Shown here in pieces: positions 44,453 to 54,842 of a stretch of DNA of 57,296 bases; positions within the stretch are counted from its first letter, which is position 1, and each line of letters starts with the position of its first letter. Below the pieces are notes generated by a model. That model was given only the letters and a program-made list of their open reading frames with translations, searched no databases and was not told the origin of the DNA. The translations under genes were made by a program, and so were the position numbers. Source of the stretch: Legionella genomosp. 1 (GTDB lineage Bacteria; Pseudomonadota; Gammaproteobacteria; Legionellales; Legionellaceae); contig CAMCUM010000012.1 in NCBI GenBank assembly GCA_945878975.1, forward strand, positions 1 to 57,296, written 5' to 3'.

Positions 44453-46800
44453 TGGCTAAGATTGAAATTGATGGCAAAACATTTGAAGTCGAAAACGGCA
44501 AAATGATCATTGAAGTCGCTGATGAAGCAGGCATTCATATCCCACGTTTTTGTTACCATAAGAAATTGTCTGTCGCTGCCAATTGCAGAATGTGTTTGGT
44601 TGAAGTAGAAAAAAACCGCAAAACCGTTCCTGCGTGTGCAACGCCAGTGAATGATGGGATGAAAATTTTCACACGTTCTCCAGCCGCTCTCCAATCTCAA
44701 AAAGCAGTGATGGAATTTTTACTGATTAATCACCCTTTAGATTGCCCTATTTGCGACCAAGGCGGGGAATGTGAATTACAAGATGTTGCGATGGGCTTTG
44801 GTCAGGATCGTTCGATATTCGAAGAAACAAAACGAGCAGTAGCGAATGATGATTTGGGTTCGCTGATTGCGACCGAAATGACTCGTTGCATCCAATGTAC
44901 GCGCTGTGTGCGGTTTGGAGAAGAGGTTGCCGGATTACCTGAGCTAGGTTGTATTGATCGCGGAGAAAAATTGCAAATCAGTACCTATGTGGCACAAAGT
45001 ATGGTTTCAGAGGTCTCTGCCAATATTATTGATTTGTGCCCGGTGGGTGCGCTGACTTCTAAACCTTATCGTTTTACTGCGCGTCCTTGGGAAATGACAC
45101 AAGCCCCAAGTATAGCGCCACACGATTGTTTGGGGTCGCATGTCTATTTACACTCGCGGCGGGATCGCTTGATGCGCGTGATTCCCAAAGAACAGGAATC
45201 CATCAATGAAACTTGGTTGTCGGATCGCGACCGCTTTTCTTATCTTGGTTTGCAACATCAGGCGCGTGCCGCACGTCCCAAAATTAAGCGTAATGGTGTT
45301 TGGGAATATGTAGATTGGCAAACAGCTTTGGACTTTGCATCTAAAAGTCTGCAGCAGATTATCAAACAATATGGCCCAGAATCATTTGCAGCGTTTGCAT
45401 CATCTTCTTCTACCTTAGAGGAAGGATATTTGTTGCAAAAAATGCTGCGTTCTTTGGGCGTGCATAATATCGATCATCGTTTACAACAAACCGATTTTCG
45501 TGATCAAGATTTGCAAGGGGTGATGCCAGTCAATACTTTGCCTTACTCTGATCTTGAAAAACAGCAACACATTCTGGTTGTTGGTTGTAATGTGGATCGC
45601 GAAGCACCATTACTCGGTATACGAATACGCAAAGCAAATCTTAATGGTGCATCGGTCTGTGCAATGAATGTGGTGGATTATCCCTATCATTTTGATTTGC
45701 ATGAGAAGCTCGTCGTGTCGCCGCAAGATTTACCTATGCAATTGGCCTTGATTTTGGTTTCTTTGGTGAAGAAAAAAGATGATTTGCTTGAACAAGAGCG
45801 GGCATTGACAGTGGGTTTGAAAGCTACTGAGCAGAGCAAATTATTAGCACAAGAATTGCGTCAACCTGGTGCCGTGATTGTCAGTGGGGCGGTATGTGAC
45901 AATCACCCTGAAGCTGCTCTGATTCGTACTTTGTTAGCAGCGCTTGCCAAGTATAGTGGCGCGAAAATGTTGCGTTTAACAACGGGTGCCAATGCAGCAG
46001 GTGCAGCATTGGTGGGACTGTTGCCGCATCGTTCTGTCGCCGGTAAACTTGTAGAGAAACCAGGTTTGGATGTTCAAGCAGCATTGGTTGCGAAGCTGAA
46101 AGGGTATTTATTGTTAGGCGTGGAGCCTGAGTTTGATTGTGCCAATCCTTTCCTTGCACGCAGAGCAATGTTGGCAGCCGAGCATGTGATTGTGCTCTCT
46201 GCTTTTGAGTCAGAAGCGTTTGATGATTATGCCGACGTGATCTTACCTATTGCGCCTTACGCAGAGACTTCGGGTACTTATGTGAATCTTGATGGTACTT
46301 GGCAGTCATTTGCAGGTGCTGTCAGTCCGCATGGTGAAGCGAGACCTGCATGGAAAGTATTGCGTGTTTTGGCCAATCATCTCCATTGTGCTGGGTTTGA
46401 CTACCTGTCTAGCCAGGATGTATTGCAGGAAGTGCAGCAACAGTACGCATTTCAGCATGACATAGCGTCAGGCTATTTTTATCCAGATTCTTTGCCAGAG
46501 ACGGCGTATGATTTGGTGCGTGCTGGAGAATGGTCGTTGTATCGCAGTGATATGCTGGTTCGGCATGCAGAGGCATTGCAAGCTTGTGGTGCGGCAGATA
46601 CGGCTTGTGCACGAGTGCACTCTGAAACGGCAAAACGATTGAACTTAGGTGATATGGTCACTGTATCTCAAGGCGATATTGGGGTAACATTGCCCTTGTT
46701 CTCTGACGACCGGATTGCTATGGACACAGTATGGGTTGCCAATGCGATGTTGGAAACGATTGATTTGGGATCGGCGTTTGGTCCGGTAACGATAAAATAG
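44452..46800 (+). CDS. nuoG: NADH-quinone oxidoreductase subunit G
   Basis: A 782-residue subunit with several clusters. N-terminal [2Fe-2S] ligands are in [19 protein letters not shown]; His and Cys of the next cluster in [18 protein letters not shown]; and the 4Fe-4S cluster in [11 protein letters not shown] with a Cys in [11 protein letters not shown]. Where E. coli carries the extra N7 cluster there is only one Cys ([10 protein letters not shown]), so N7 is absent. The rest resembles a molybdopterin oxidoreductase that has lost its cofactor. The second of two ATGs is chosen because AGGG lies five bases before it. Confidence 0.95.
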   Translation: MAKIEIDGKTFEVENGKMIIEVADEAGIHIPRFCYHKKLSVAANCRMCLVEVEKNRKTVPACATPVNDGMKIFTRSPAALQSQKAVMEFLLINHPLDCPICDQGGECELQDVAMGFGQDRSIFEETKRAVANDDLGSLIATEMTRCIQCTRCVRFGEEVAGLPELGCIDRGEKLQISTYVAQSMVSEVSANIIDLCPVGALTSKPYRFTARPWEMTQAPSIAPHDCLGSHVYLHSRRDRLMRVIPKEQESINETWLSDRDRFSYLGLQHQARAARPKIKRNGVWEYVDWQTALDFASKSLQQIIKQYGPESFAAFASSSSTLEEGYLLQKMLRSLGVHNIDHRLQQTDFRDQDLQGVMPVNTLPYSDLEKQQHILVVGCNVDREAPLLGIRIRKANLNGASVCAMNVVDYPYHFDLHEKLVVSPQDLPMQLALILVSLVKKKDDLLEQERALTVGLKATEQSKLLAQELRQPGAVIVSGAVCDNHPEAALIRTLLAALAKYSGAKMLRLTTGANAAGAALVGLLPHRSVAGKLVEKPGLDVQAALVAKLKGYLLLGVEPEFDCANPFLARRAMLAAEHVIVLSAFESEAFDDYADVILPIAPYAETSGTYVNLDGTWQSFAGAVSPHGEARPAWKVLRVLANHLHCAGFDYLSSQDVLQEVQQQYAFQHDIASGYFYPDSLPETAYDLVRAGEWSLYRSDMLVRHAEALQACGAADTACARVHSETAKRLNLGDMVTVSQGDIGVTLPLFSDDRIAMDTVWVANAMLETIDLGSAFGPVTIK

Positions 46801-46808
46801 GTTATTAT

Positions 46809-47831
46809 ATGTTACATGATATCAGTATATTGCTTTGGGTCATGATCAAAATTATGGTGATTGTGTTGCCATTATTGTTGACCGTAGCCTATATGACGTT
46901 TTTGGAACGTAAAGTGCTGGGCTATATGCAATGCCGTATTGGTCCAAACCGAGTAGGTTTTCGTGGACTGCTCCAGCCCTTTGCTGATTTGATTAAAATG
47001 CTCCGCAAGGAAATTATCATTCCGACCCAATCAAATCGCTATCTGTTCCGCTTTGCGCCCCTGTTTGCCTTGGTGCCTGCTTTGGTGGGTTGGGCAGTGA
47101 TACCATTTGACCAGGGTTTAGTCTTGGCCAATATTAATGCGGGTGTCTTGTTTCTATTTGCACTCAGTTCATTAGGGGTCTACGGTATCCTGATTGCGGG
47201 TTGGTCTTCGAACTCTAAATACGCTATGTTGGGCGCTATGCGTTCTGCTGCGCAAACTATTTCGTATGAAATTGCTATGGGATTTGCTTTTGTGGGCGTA
47301 TTACTTGCGGCAAACAGCATGAATCTTACCGATATCGTGATGTCACAGCAGGGTGGTATTTTGCATTGGTGGTGCGTGCCGCTCTTACCACTGTTTGTCA
47401 TATTTTGGATTGCAGGTGTAGCCGAAACCAATCGCGCGCCATTTGATTTAGCAGAAGGCGAATCCGAAATTGTTGCTGGGTTCCACGTGGAATATTCTGC
47501 GATTGGATTTGGCATATTATTTCTGGCTGAATATGCCAGTATGATTTTGATTTCAACTGTTATATCGCTGCTATTTCTGGGAGGATGGTTGTCTCCATTT
47601 GAAGGGATCCCAGCTTTAGAGGGACTGTTTTTCTTTGTTCCTGGCATTGTTTGGTTATTACTAAAAGTTTCTGTTTTCTTGTTTTTTTACATATGGTTAA
47701 GAGCTACTTTTCCGCGTTATCGTTACGACCAACTGATGCGTTTAGGTTGGAAAGTTTTGATTCCTGTGACAATTGTTTGGGTCCTTGTGACAGCTTTCAT
47801 GGTGCTAATGAAAGTGAAGCCTTGGTTTTAG
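46809..47831 (+). CDS. nuoH: NADH-quinone oxidoreductase subunit H
   Basis: A 340-residue membrane subunit with about eight helices linking the peripheral arm to the pumps. Marks: [31 protein letters not shown] and [20 protein letters not shown], the acidic loop near the quinone channel, and [12 protein letters not shown] near the C-terminus. Length is normal. Confidence 0.97.
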   Translation: MLHDISILLWVMIKIMVIVLPLLLTVAYMTFLERKVLGYMQCRIGPNRVGFRGLLQPFADLIKMLRKEIIIPTQSNRYLFRFAPLFALVPALVGWAVIPFDQGLVLANINAGVLFLFALSSLGVYGILIAGWSSNSKYAMLGAMRSAAQTISYEIAMGFAFVGVLLAANSMNLTDIVMSQQGGILHWWCVPLLPLFVIFWIAGVAETNRAPFDLAEGESEIVAGFHVEYSAIGFGILFLAEYASMILISTVISLLFLGGWLSPFEGIPALEGLFFFVPGIVWLLLKVSVFLFFYIWLRATFPRYRYDQLMRLGWKVLIPVTIVWVLVTAFMVLMKVKPWF

Positions 47832-47842
47832 CGAGAATTTGA

Positions 47843-48343
47843 ATGAAAAAAATGTTTCGATACATCAAACACTATATTCGCAGTTATTTACTGATAGATT
47901 TATTTCGTGGCCTGCTCGTGACAGGGCGGTATTTTTTTAAGAAAAAAATAACGATACAATTTCCGGAAGAGCACACACCAACTTCGAACCGCTTTCGCGG
48001 TATGTTGGCATTACGCCGATATCCGAATGGAGAAGAACGTTGCATAGCCTGTAAATTATGTGAGGCAGTCTGCCCGGCATTAGCGATTACGATCGAATCT
48101 GAGCCACGCGAAGATGGCTCGCGACGTACGACCCGGTATGATGTGGATGCTTTTAAATGCATCAGCTGTGGTTTATGCGAAGAATCTTGCCCAGTGGATT
48201 CGATTGTGGTCACGCCTATTCAGCACGTACATATGACGGAACGTGGACAAAATATTTTGACCAAAGAAAAATTGCTGGCAATTGGGGATTTATTAGAAGA
48301 TAAATTGGCGGCTGATCGTGCACAGGATGCTCCGTATCGGTAA
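47843..48343 (+). CDS. nuoI: NADH-quinone oxidoreductase subunit I
   Basis: A 166-residue ferredoxin-like subunit with clusters N6a and N6b. The ligand sets are [12 protein letters not shown] and [12 protein letters not shown]. The N-terminal helix with [11 protein letters not shown] anchors it at the membrane face. It follows nuoH by 11 bp. Confidence 0.97.
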   Translation: MKKMFRYIKHYIRSYLLIDLFRGLLVTGRYFFKKKITIQFPEEHTPTSNRFRGMLALRRYPNGEERCIACKLCEAVCPALAITIESEPREDGSRRTTRYDVDAFKCISCGLCEESCPVDSIVVTPIQHVHMTERGQNILTKEKLLAIGDLLEDKLAADRAQDAPYR

Positions 48344-48367
48344 GCGCATTTGGTAATTGGGGATATG

Positions 48368-48970
48368 ATGGATTTGCAACAAATATTATTTTATTGTTTC
48401 GCTGGGTTAACAGTGCTCGCAGCCGTAATGATTGTGACCCAATCTAACCCTGTCCGAAGTGTTTTGTTTCTGGTGTTTGGCTTTTTTACAAGTTCGGTAT
48501 TGTGGTTGCTCGTTGACGCAGAATTTTTAGCCCTGATCCTGGTTTTGGTTTACGTTGGGGCTGTCATGACCTTGTTTTTATTTGTGGTTATGATGGTTAA
48601 TATTGATGTAGAGTCCATGCAGACGAAAGTGCTACGTTATCTACCATTGGGTTTGCTGATTGTAGCAACGCTGGTAGGCTTACTCTATATTACTTTGCCT
48701 GCTTCCGGTGTATGGCCTACCAATGCGCCAGTAGCGCATTCTCTGTTATCAGATACTCGAGCAATTGGTATGGTTTTGTATACACAATACGTTTTAGCAT
48801 TCGAAATGGCTGCTGTCATTTTGTTGGTGGCGATTATTGCCGCGGTCACTTTGGCACATCGTACGGCGCCATCGGATGCTAAGCGGCAAAATATTCTTGA
48901 TCAATTGATGGTTCGGCGTGAAGATCGCATTACATTGGTTGCGATGAAATCAGAACCTAGAAAGGAATAA
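48368..48970 (+). CDS. nuoJ: NADH-quinone oxidoreductase subunit J
   Basis: A 200-residue membrane subunit with five helices. LILVLVYVGAVMTLFLFVVM carries the conserved pi-bulge region, and the middle of the protein has the usual variable loop. The start is the second of two adjacent ATGs, giving MDLQQILFYCFAGL, with GGGGA five bases away. Confidence 0.94.
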   Translation: MDLQQILFYCFAGLTVLAAVMIVTQSNPVRSVLFLVFGFFTSSVLWLLVDAEFLALILVLVYVGAVMTLFLFVVMMVNIDVESMQTKVLRYLPLGLLIVATLVGLLYITLPASGVWPTNAPVAHSLLSDTRAIGMVLYTQYVLAFEMAAVILLVAIIAAVTLAHRTAPSDAKRQNILDQLMVRREDRITLVAMKSEPRKE

Positions 48971-48973
48971 AAT

Positions 48974-49279
48974 ATGATCCCTACGTCTCATTATGTATTA
49001 TTGTCGGCAATTTTATTTGGTCTTGGTTTATTTGGCGTGCTGGTGCATCGTCGCAATGTCATTTTGTTGATGGTTTGTATTGAGCTATTGCTCTTAGCTG
49101 TTAATACCAATTTGGTTGCGTTCTCGCATCAATTTTCTGAGACGGCCGGGGAAGTTTTTGTCTTTTTTATACTAACAGTTGCCGCTGCCGAAGCGGCGAT
49201 CGGTTTGGCCATTGCGATGCTCTTATATCGTAACCGCGGTAATATCAGCGTGGCACAAATGAATCACTTGAAAGGATAA
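48974..49279 (+). CDS. nuoK: NADH-quinone oxidoreductase subunit K
   Basis: A 101-residue MrpC-like membrane subunit with three helices. The conserved glutamates lie in [11 protein letters not shown] and [13 protein letters not shown]. Length is exactly typical. AAAGGAA precedes the ATG. Confidence 0.97.
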   Translation: MIPTSHYVLLSAILFGLGLFGVLVHRRNVILLMVCIELLLLAVNTNLVAFSHQFSETAGEVFVFFILTVAAAEAAIGLAIAMLLYRNRGNISVAQMNHLKG

Positions 49280-49283
49280 GAAT

Positions 49284-51257
49284 GTGAGTATGTTGACATG
49301 TTGTATATGGATTGTTTTAGCGCCATTGATTGGCTCACTGGTAGCGGGTTTTTTCCGTAAACAAATTGGGCGCGTTGGAGCGCATAGCGTGACGCTTTTG
49401 GGCGTTGGATCTGCTTTGGTTTTGTCTGTTTACGTTGCCTATAGCATTATTTTTATGCATGCAACCCCGCTTAATATCAATTTGTATACATGGGCAAGCG
49501 GTGAGAGCATTTTTCCATACTCTTTTCACATCGGATTTTTGGTTGATTCTTTAACAGCCGTGATGTTAGTCACTGTGACGTTTGTCTCCTTTTTAGTGCA
49601 TGTTTATAGCATTGGGTATATGGCGGACGATTCTGGTTATCAGCGCTTTTTTAGTTATATTTCTTTGTTTACATTTATGATGCTGATGCTGGTTACGGCA
49701 AATAATTTTCTGCAATTATTTTTTGGCTGGGAAGGCGTTGGCTTGGTTTCCTATCTGTTGATTGGATTTTGGTACGAAAAAGAATCCGCCAACCAAGGGA
49801 GCCTGAAAGCATTTCTTGTGAATCGCGTGGGTGATTTTGGGTTTATTTTAGGCATCGGTTTGGTTTTAGCCTATGCTGGCACCTTAGATTTTCATAATGT
49901 TTTTCAACAAGCGCCTATCCTTGCTGCGCAACAAATTACTTTATTTTCGGGTCATTCGTGGTCCTTAGTGACAGTGATCTGCTTGCTGCTATTTGTGGGT
50001 GCCATGGGAAAATCAGCCCAAGTTCCCTTGCACGTATGGCTCCCAGAGTCGATGGAAGGCCCCACTCCAATATCTGCCTTGATTCATGCAGCGACGATGG
50101 TAACTGCTGGCGTATTTATGGTCGCACGAATTTCACCACTGATGGAATTATCTGATACGGCATTAAACGTGATCCTAGTGATTGGTGCAACAGGGGCTTT
50201 GTTTACAGGTATTTTGGCCTTAGTGATGAATGACATCAAACGCGTGGTTGCTTATTCTACCTTGTCACAATTGGGATACATGATGGTTGCAATGGGCGCT
50301 TCCGCCTATTCGGCGGGCATATTCCATTTGATGACGCATGCGTGTTTCAAAGCGCTACTGTTTTTGGGTGCAGGGTCTGTTATCATGGGGATGCATCATG
50401 AACAAGATATGCGAAAAATGGGTGGGTTACGCACGAAGATGCCACTCACTTATTGGACGTTCATCATCGGTTCTTTGGCGTTATGCGCGGTGCCACCCTT
50501 CGCTGGGTTTTTCTCCAAAGACACAATCATCGAAGTGGCGCAATTCTCGAACTTACCTGCCGCAAATTATGCCTATTGGTGCGTATTATTGGGCGCCTTT
50601 GTCACGGCCCTTTACTCTTTCCGCTCGTTCTTTATGGTGTTTCATGGTCAGCCACGTATGGACAGCAAGACTTACGCGCATGTGCACGAATCACCCTGGG
50701 TCGTAGGGTTACCTTTGGTACTCTTAGCGATTCCTTCTGTGATGCTCGGCTATTTATTATATGAGCCGATGATATTAAGTCAGTCGAGCATCTTATCTGA
50801 CGCCGTACAAGTTCTACCAACTCATCCAGGAATACGGCCTATTGTTGAAGAGATTCATTCGCCATGGACCGCTTTGGCTCATTCGGCAACTTCTCCTGTC
50901 TTTTGGTTAACCATGGCAGGGATATTTTTGGCTGCGGTGTTTTATTTGATTTATCCCAGTGCTCCGGGCTGGTTCACACGACATTTCCAATGGATATATC
51001 GTATTTTAATGAATAAATATGGGTTTGATTGGTTCAATGAACATGTCCTGATGAATGGTTCCAAGTTTCTCGGGCGTTTGTTTTATCGAGCAGGGGATCA
51101 AACACTGATTGATGGCGCCATCGTCAACGGTAGTGGAAGAATGGTACGCTGGATAGCAACACATGGGCGACGTATGCAGGATGGTTATTTGTACCATTAT
51201 GTACTAATCATGATGTTAGGTTTGTTTGGGTTTTTATTTTGGCTTTTAATGGGTTAG
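49284..51257 (+). CDS. nuoL: NADH-quinone oxidoreductase subunit L
   Basis: A 657-residue proton-pumping, antiporter-like subunit with about 16 helices and a long lateral helix at the C-terminus. Marks: FFGWEGVGLVSYLLIGFWY with the conserved Glu, MEGPTPISALIHAATMVTAG with the Lys/His path before it (GKSAQVPLHVWLPES). GTG is chosen because AAGGA lies seven bases before it; an ATG two codons later is possible. Confidence 0.97.
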   Translation: MSMLTCCIWIVLAPLIGSLVAGFFRKQIGRVGAHSVTLLGVGSALVLSVYVAYSIIFMHATPLNINLYTWASGESIFPYSFHIGFLVDSLTAVMLVTVTFVSFLVHVYSIGYMADDSGYQRFFSYISLFTFMMLMLVTANNFLQLFFGWEGVGLVSYLLIGFWYEKESANQGSLKAFLVNRVGDFGFILGIGLVLAYAGTLDFHNVFQQAPILAAQQITLFSGHSWSLVTVICLLLFVGAMGKSAQVPLHVWLPESMEGPTPISALIHAATMVTAGVFMVARISPLMELSDTALNVILVIGATGALFTGILALVMNDIKRVVAYSTLSQLGYMMVAMGASAYSAGIFHLMTHACFKALLFLGAGSVIMGMHHEQDMRKMGGLRTKMPLTYWTFIIGSLALCAVPPFAGFFSKDTIIEVAQFSNLPAANYAYWCVLLGAFVTALYSFRSFFMVFHGQPRMDSKTYAHVHESPWVVGLPLVLLAIPSVMLGYLLYEPMILSQSSILSDAVQVLPTHPGIRPIVEEIHSPWTALAHSATSPVFWLTMAGIFLAAVFYLIYPSAPGWFTRHFQWIYRILMNKYGFDWFNEHVLMNGSKFLGRLFYRAGDQTLIDGAIVNGSGRMVRWIATHGRRMQDGYLYHYVLIMMLGLFGFLFWLLMG

Positions 51258-51269
51258 GACGTGTAGTCT

Positions 51270-52775
51270 ATGCAGCATATACTGAGTGAATTAATTTGGA
51301 TCCCGATTATCGCTGGGATTTTGGTCTTGATGGTCGGTTCGGATAATCGTCCGCAACTGTCGCGTTGGTTGAGTTTATTAACCGTTTTATTAACGCTGGG
51401 AATGTGTATCCCTTTGTTGCGAGCGTTTGATACGAGCACGTATACGATGCAATTCACTGAAGACATGCCGTGGATGCCGGCTTTTGGAATCCGGTACAGC
51501 CTGGGTGTAGATGGTTTGGCTTTATTATTGATTGGCTTGTCTGTGTTTACCAATTTAATCGTTATCTTGGCAACTTGGTCTAGCATCAAAAAACGTGTGG
51601 CACAATATTTTGCAGCCTTTCTCATTATGCAGGGCTTTTTAGTAGGAGTGTTCGCGGCAACAGACGCCATTTTATTTTATGTGTTTTGGGAAGCAACCCT
51701 GATCCCGATGTACCTGATTATTGGAGTTTGGGGATCGGACAATAGAGTTTATGCAGCCATCAAATTTTTCCTATATACCTTTTTAGGATCGGTCTTGATG
51801 CTTGCTGCCTTCTTGTATTTGGGATATGGACCGGGTTCTTTTAATATTGAAACATTTTACGCAGTTCCCTTAAGCATGACGGCGCAAACCCTTATTTTTA
51901 TTGCATTCTTTCTGGGCTTTGCTATTAAAATTCCTATGTTTCCAGTGCATACTTGGTTACCAGATGCTCACACGGAAGCGCCAGCAGGGGGGTCCATAGT
52001 ATTGGCTGCTATTTTGCTGAAATTAGGAGCATACGGATTTATTCGTTTTGCCTTACCCATCGTACCAGATGCTTGCCGTCACTACTCTAATCTCATGTTG
52101 GTTTTGTCGTTGATTGCTGTGGTATATGTGGGATTGGTGGCTGTGATTCAAGAAGATATGAAACGTTTGATCGCTTATTCATCCATTTCGCATATGGGAT
52201 TCGTAACTTTGGGTTGTTTTGCAATGTATGCGGTCGCTGACCATACTGATGTGGCTGCGGCAGGTTTGATTATGGAAGGCTCGATCGTGGTGATGATCTC
52301 GCATGCCTTCATCTCTTCTGGGATGTTTGCTGGGGTAGGGTTTATATACGAGCGTATGCATACACGAAACATCTCTGATTTTGGTGGCATCGTTCAACAA
52401 ATGCCAATTTTTGCGAGTTTCTTGATGTTGTTCGCAATGGCCAACGCTGGGCTACCAGGTACATCAGGATTTATTGGCGAATTCATGGTAATAGTAGGTG
52501 GCATTCAAGCAGGATTCTGGATCGCTTTTTGGGCAGCGACGACTTTGATTATTGGTGCCTCTTATACTTTGTGGATGTATAAACGAGTGATTTTTGGGCC
52601 AGTAGTACACAGCAAAGTTGAGACATTAAATGATCTGACTTTTAATGAAATTGCAGCTTATGTACTATTAGCATTGATGGTGATTGCCATGGGGGTATAT
52701 CCCAAACCATGGTTGACTTATATCCATCAAACTGTAAGTCATACTTTACTGTTAGCGACTCAATCGAAGGGCTAG
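51270..52775 (+). CDS. nuoM: NADH-quinone oxidoreductase subunit M
   Basis: A 501-residue antiporter-like subunit of about 14 helices. Marks: FYVFWEATLIPMYLIIGVWG with the key Glu, HTWLPDAHTEAPAGGSIVLA and LIAYSSISHMGFV. Complete, normal length. It follows nuoL by 12 bp. Confidence 0.97.
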   Translation: MQHILSELIWIPIIAGILVLMVGSDNRPQLSRWLSLLTVLLTLGMCIPLLRAFDTSTYTMQFTEDMPWMPAFGIRYSLGVDGLALLLIGLSVFTNLIVILATWSSIKKRVAQYFAAFLIMQGFLVGVFAATDAILFYVFWEATLIPMYLIIGVWGSDNRVYAAIKFFLYTFLGSVLMLAAFLYLGYGPGSFNIETFYAVPLSMTAQTLIFIAFFLGFAIKIPMFPVHTWLPDAHTEAPAGGSIVLAAILLKLGAYGFIRFALPIVPDACRHYSNLMLVLSLIAVVYVGLVAVIQEDMKRLIAYSSISHMGFVTLGCFAMYAVADHTDVAAAGLIMEGSIVVMISHAFISSGMFAGVGFIYERMHTRNISDFGGIVQQMPIFASFLMLFAMANAGLPGTSGFIGEFMVIVGGIQAGFWIAFWAATTLIIGASYTLWMYKRVIFGPVVHSKVETLNDLTFNEIAAYVLLALMVIAMGVYPKPWLTYIHQTVSHTLLLATQSKG

Positions 52776-52785
52776 GGATTAAATA

Positions 52786-54225
52786 ATGATTGGAACAAAC
52801 GATACGGTTTTATTAGCACTGCCAGAGCTCATTATCTTGACGACGGCTTGTTTGGCTTTGTTAGCAAATTTATTTTTTAAGCGAGTATTTCATTCCATTG
52901 CTTTGAGTTTTGCTACGCTGGGTTTGGGTTCGGCCGCTTGTGCTTCTTTTGTTTGTTTAGGTCAATATGCGCAAGTAGGATTCCATGGCTTGTTTATCAG
53001 TGACGACTTAGCGCATATGATGAATTTATTCATTTATTTAACTGTGTTTTTGAGCTTTGTGTATTCCAAAACATATTTAGATGATCGTAAGTTACCGGCA
53101 GGTGATTATTATGTATTAGGACTGTTTTCATTGCTAGGCATGCAGATGATGGTTTCGTCCTTTTCGTTTTTAACGTTGTATTTGGGGGTTGAACTATTAT
53201 CCCTACCTTTGTATGCGATGACCGCAATTTGGCGTAATCATAGCAATGGTTCAGAAGCGGCGATGAAATATTTTGTGATTGGTTCTATTGCTTCAGCGTT
53301 CTTATTATATGGGATATCATTGGTGTATGGTGCGACGGGATCATTTTATTTTAATGACATTGCGCAAGCGATTGCCACCCAACCACAGGAACATGTGAAA
53401 TTGTTGACGTTTGCCCTGGTATTTATTTTAGCAGGGGTAGGTTTCAAATTAGCCGCTGTGCCATTTCATATGTGGGCTCCGGATGTGTACGATGGTGCAC
53501 CGACTGCTGTGACATTGTTTCTAAGTGCAGCCCCTAAAATAGCAGCATTAGGTATGGCTTTGAGGATCCTGACGTTTGCGTTACATGATTTGGTAGGTAT
53601 TTGGCATCATATGATCATGGTGATGGCGATTGCCTCGATTGTGGTCGGTAATGTGTTGGCAATCGTACAGAAAAATATCAAACGCTTACTCGCGTACTCT
53701 ACTATTTCGCACATGGGTTATGTGCTGCTGGGGCTGTTAGCTGGGACAGCTGCAGGTTATGCAGCGGCGCTATTTTATGTGCTGATCTACGCATTGATGT
53801 CCGTAGGTGCTTTCGGTTTATTGGTGCTTATGTCGCGCTCCGGTTTAGAGGTAGAATTGGTGCATGATTTAAGTGGGCTGAATAAACGTAGCCCGTGGTT
53901 AGCGTTCATGATGATGATCATCCTATTCTCTATGGCCGGGGTACCCCCCACAGTTGGTTTTTTTGCAAAACTTTTGGTCTTGAAACCTTTGATCGACGTA
54001 AGCCTGACGTGGGTTGCCGTCTTAGGTTTGATTTTTGCAGTCATTGGTTCTTACTATTATTTATATATCATCAAAGTCATGTATTTTGATGATGCTCAAG
54101 ATAAGAGCCCTATCTTTATATCACGAACTGCCTCGGCATTATTTTCAGCCAATGCATTATCTTTACTCTATTTCGGTATCATGCCAGGCGCGTTGATGAT
54201 CGCTTGCACGAATGCATTTTCTTAG
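52786..54225 (+). CDS. nuoN: NADH-quinone oxidoreductase subunit N
   Basis: A 479-residue antiporter-like subunit of about 14 helices, last of the nuo operon. Marks: [17 protein letters not shown] with the key Glu, [20 protein letters not shown] and [20 protein letters not shown] precedes the ATG. A hairpin follows the stop at 54230. Confidence 0.97.
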   Translation: MIGTNDTVLLALPELIILTTACLALLANLFFKRVFHSIALSFATLGLGSAACASFVCLGQYAQVGFHGLFISDDLAHMMNLFIYLTVFLSFVYSKTYLDDRKLPAGDYYVLGLFSLLGMQMMVSSFSFLTLYLGVELLSLPLYAMTAIWRNHSNGSEAAMKYFVIGSIASAFLLYGISLVYGATGSFYFNDIAQAIATQPQEHVKLLTFALVFILAGVGFKLAAVPFHMWAPDVYDGAPTAVTLFLSAAPKIAALGMALRILTFALHDLVGIWHHMIMVMAIASIVVGNVLAIVQKNIKRLLAYSTISHMGYVLLGLLAGTAAGYAAALFYVLIYALMSVGAFGLLVLMSRSGLEVELVHDLSGLNKRSPWLAFMMMIILFSMAGVPPTVGFFAKLLVLKPLIDVSLTWVAVLGLIFAVIGSYYYLYIIKVMYFDDAQDKSPIFISRTASALFSANALSLLYFGIMPGALMIACTNAFS

Positions 54226-54229
54226 GGTC

Positions 54230-54258
54230 GTCTAAGGCGACCACTGGGTCCCTTAGAC
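54230..54258 (+). terminator. Hairpin after nuoN
   Basis: GTCTAAGG and CCTTAGAC pair perfectly for 8 bp with a 13-base loop, four bases after the stop codon of the nuo operon. No U-run follows (TATAGTCCC), so it may mark the 3' end without being a classic intrinsic terminator. Confidence 0.5.
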
Positions 54259-54270
54259 TATAGTCCCTGT

Positions 54271-54825
54271 TCAGATACACGACATGCGTATCCTATGCGA
54301 CAATGGTAGAAATCTCTGGTACAAGTCGTACATACTGTTGTTGCCATTGGTGAGGATCGCGACCGCCAATTTAGTGTGATGATCTCCAAATGTCAAAGCT
54401 GAAAAGAAACCCCCATGACCAAAACAGGAGGACGCATGCCACCATCCATATATGGAGGGCATAAGGGATGCGCCTAATGTGAAGCCTCTTCCCATGGTCA
54501 AAGGGACATGTAACGTTTTATTCCAACCAGACACAGCTTTGTGAGTATAAGCGAGAATGGTTTTCTCAGATATCAATGATGCTTCCTAGCCATACTTATC
54601 GCGCGCGATACCGATGTGTTCATTAATGCCAGTTTTGCCAAAGCGTCTGACTACCATTTGCCCACCGGGAAAAGATCCGCTAAGCTGTTGTTTGCGAAAT
54701 AGATTGATGATACAGGTTATTTTTTTCGGATCCATCTGGACAGAACTGCTATTGGTAGTCTGATCATAGGGATATGTCATTTTATTCTTCAGATAAATAG
54801 CGGATAATTCTCGTAATCGTCCCAT
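54271..54825 (-). pseudogene. Beta-lactamase-family serine hydrolase remnant
   Basis: Two fragments of one class C beta-lactamase-like (esterase/PBP4*-type) gene. The upstream one (54586-54825) has the N-terminal FPGGQMVVRRFGKTG then GIARDKYG and stops. The downstream one (54271-54585) has the C-terminal GRGFTLGASLM, then FGHGGFFSALTFGDHHTKLA and LTNGN. The middle third or more, with the catalytic SxxK and YxN motifs, is missing, so an internal deletion plus a stop has destroyed it. It cannot encode an active hydrolase. It is antisense to the neighbours on both sides. Confidence 0.75.
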
Positions 54826-54842
54826 AAATAAGAGTGATTAAG

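Noticed and set aside
47180..47647. 155-codon minus-strand frame inside nuoH
   Set aside because: It mirrors a strongly conserved nuoH region; composition (Pro/Asn/Ser-rich) is typical of an antisense shadow.
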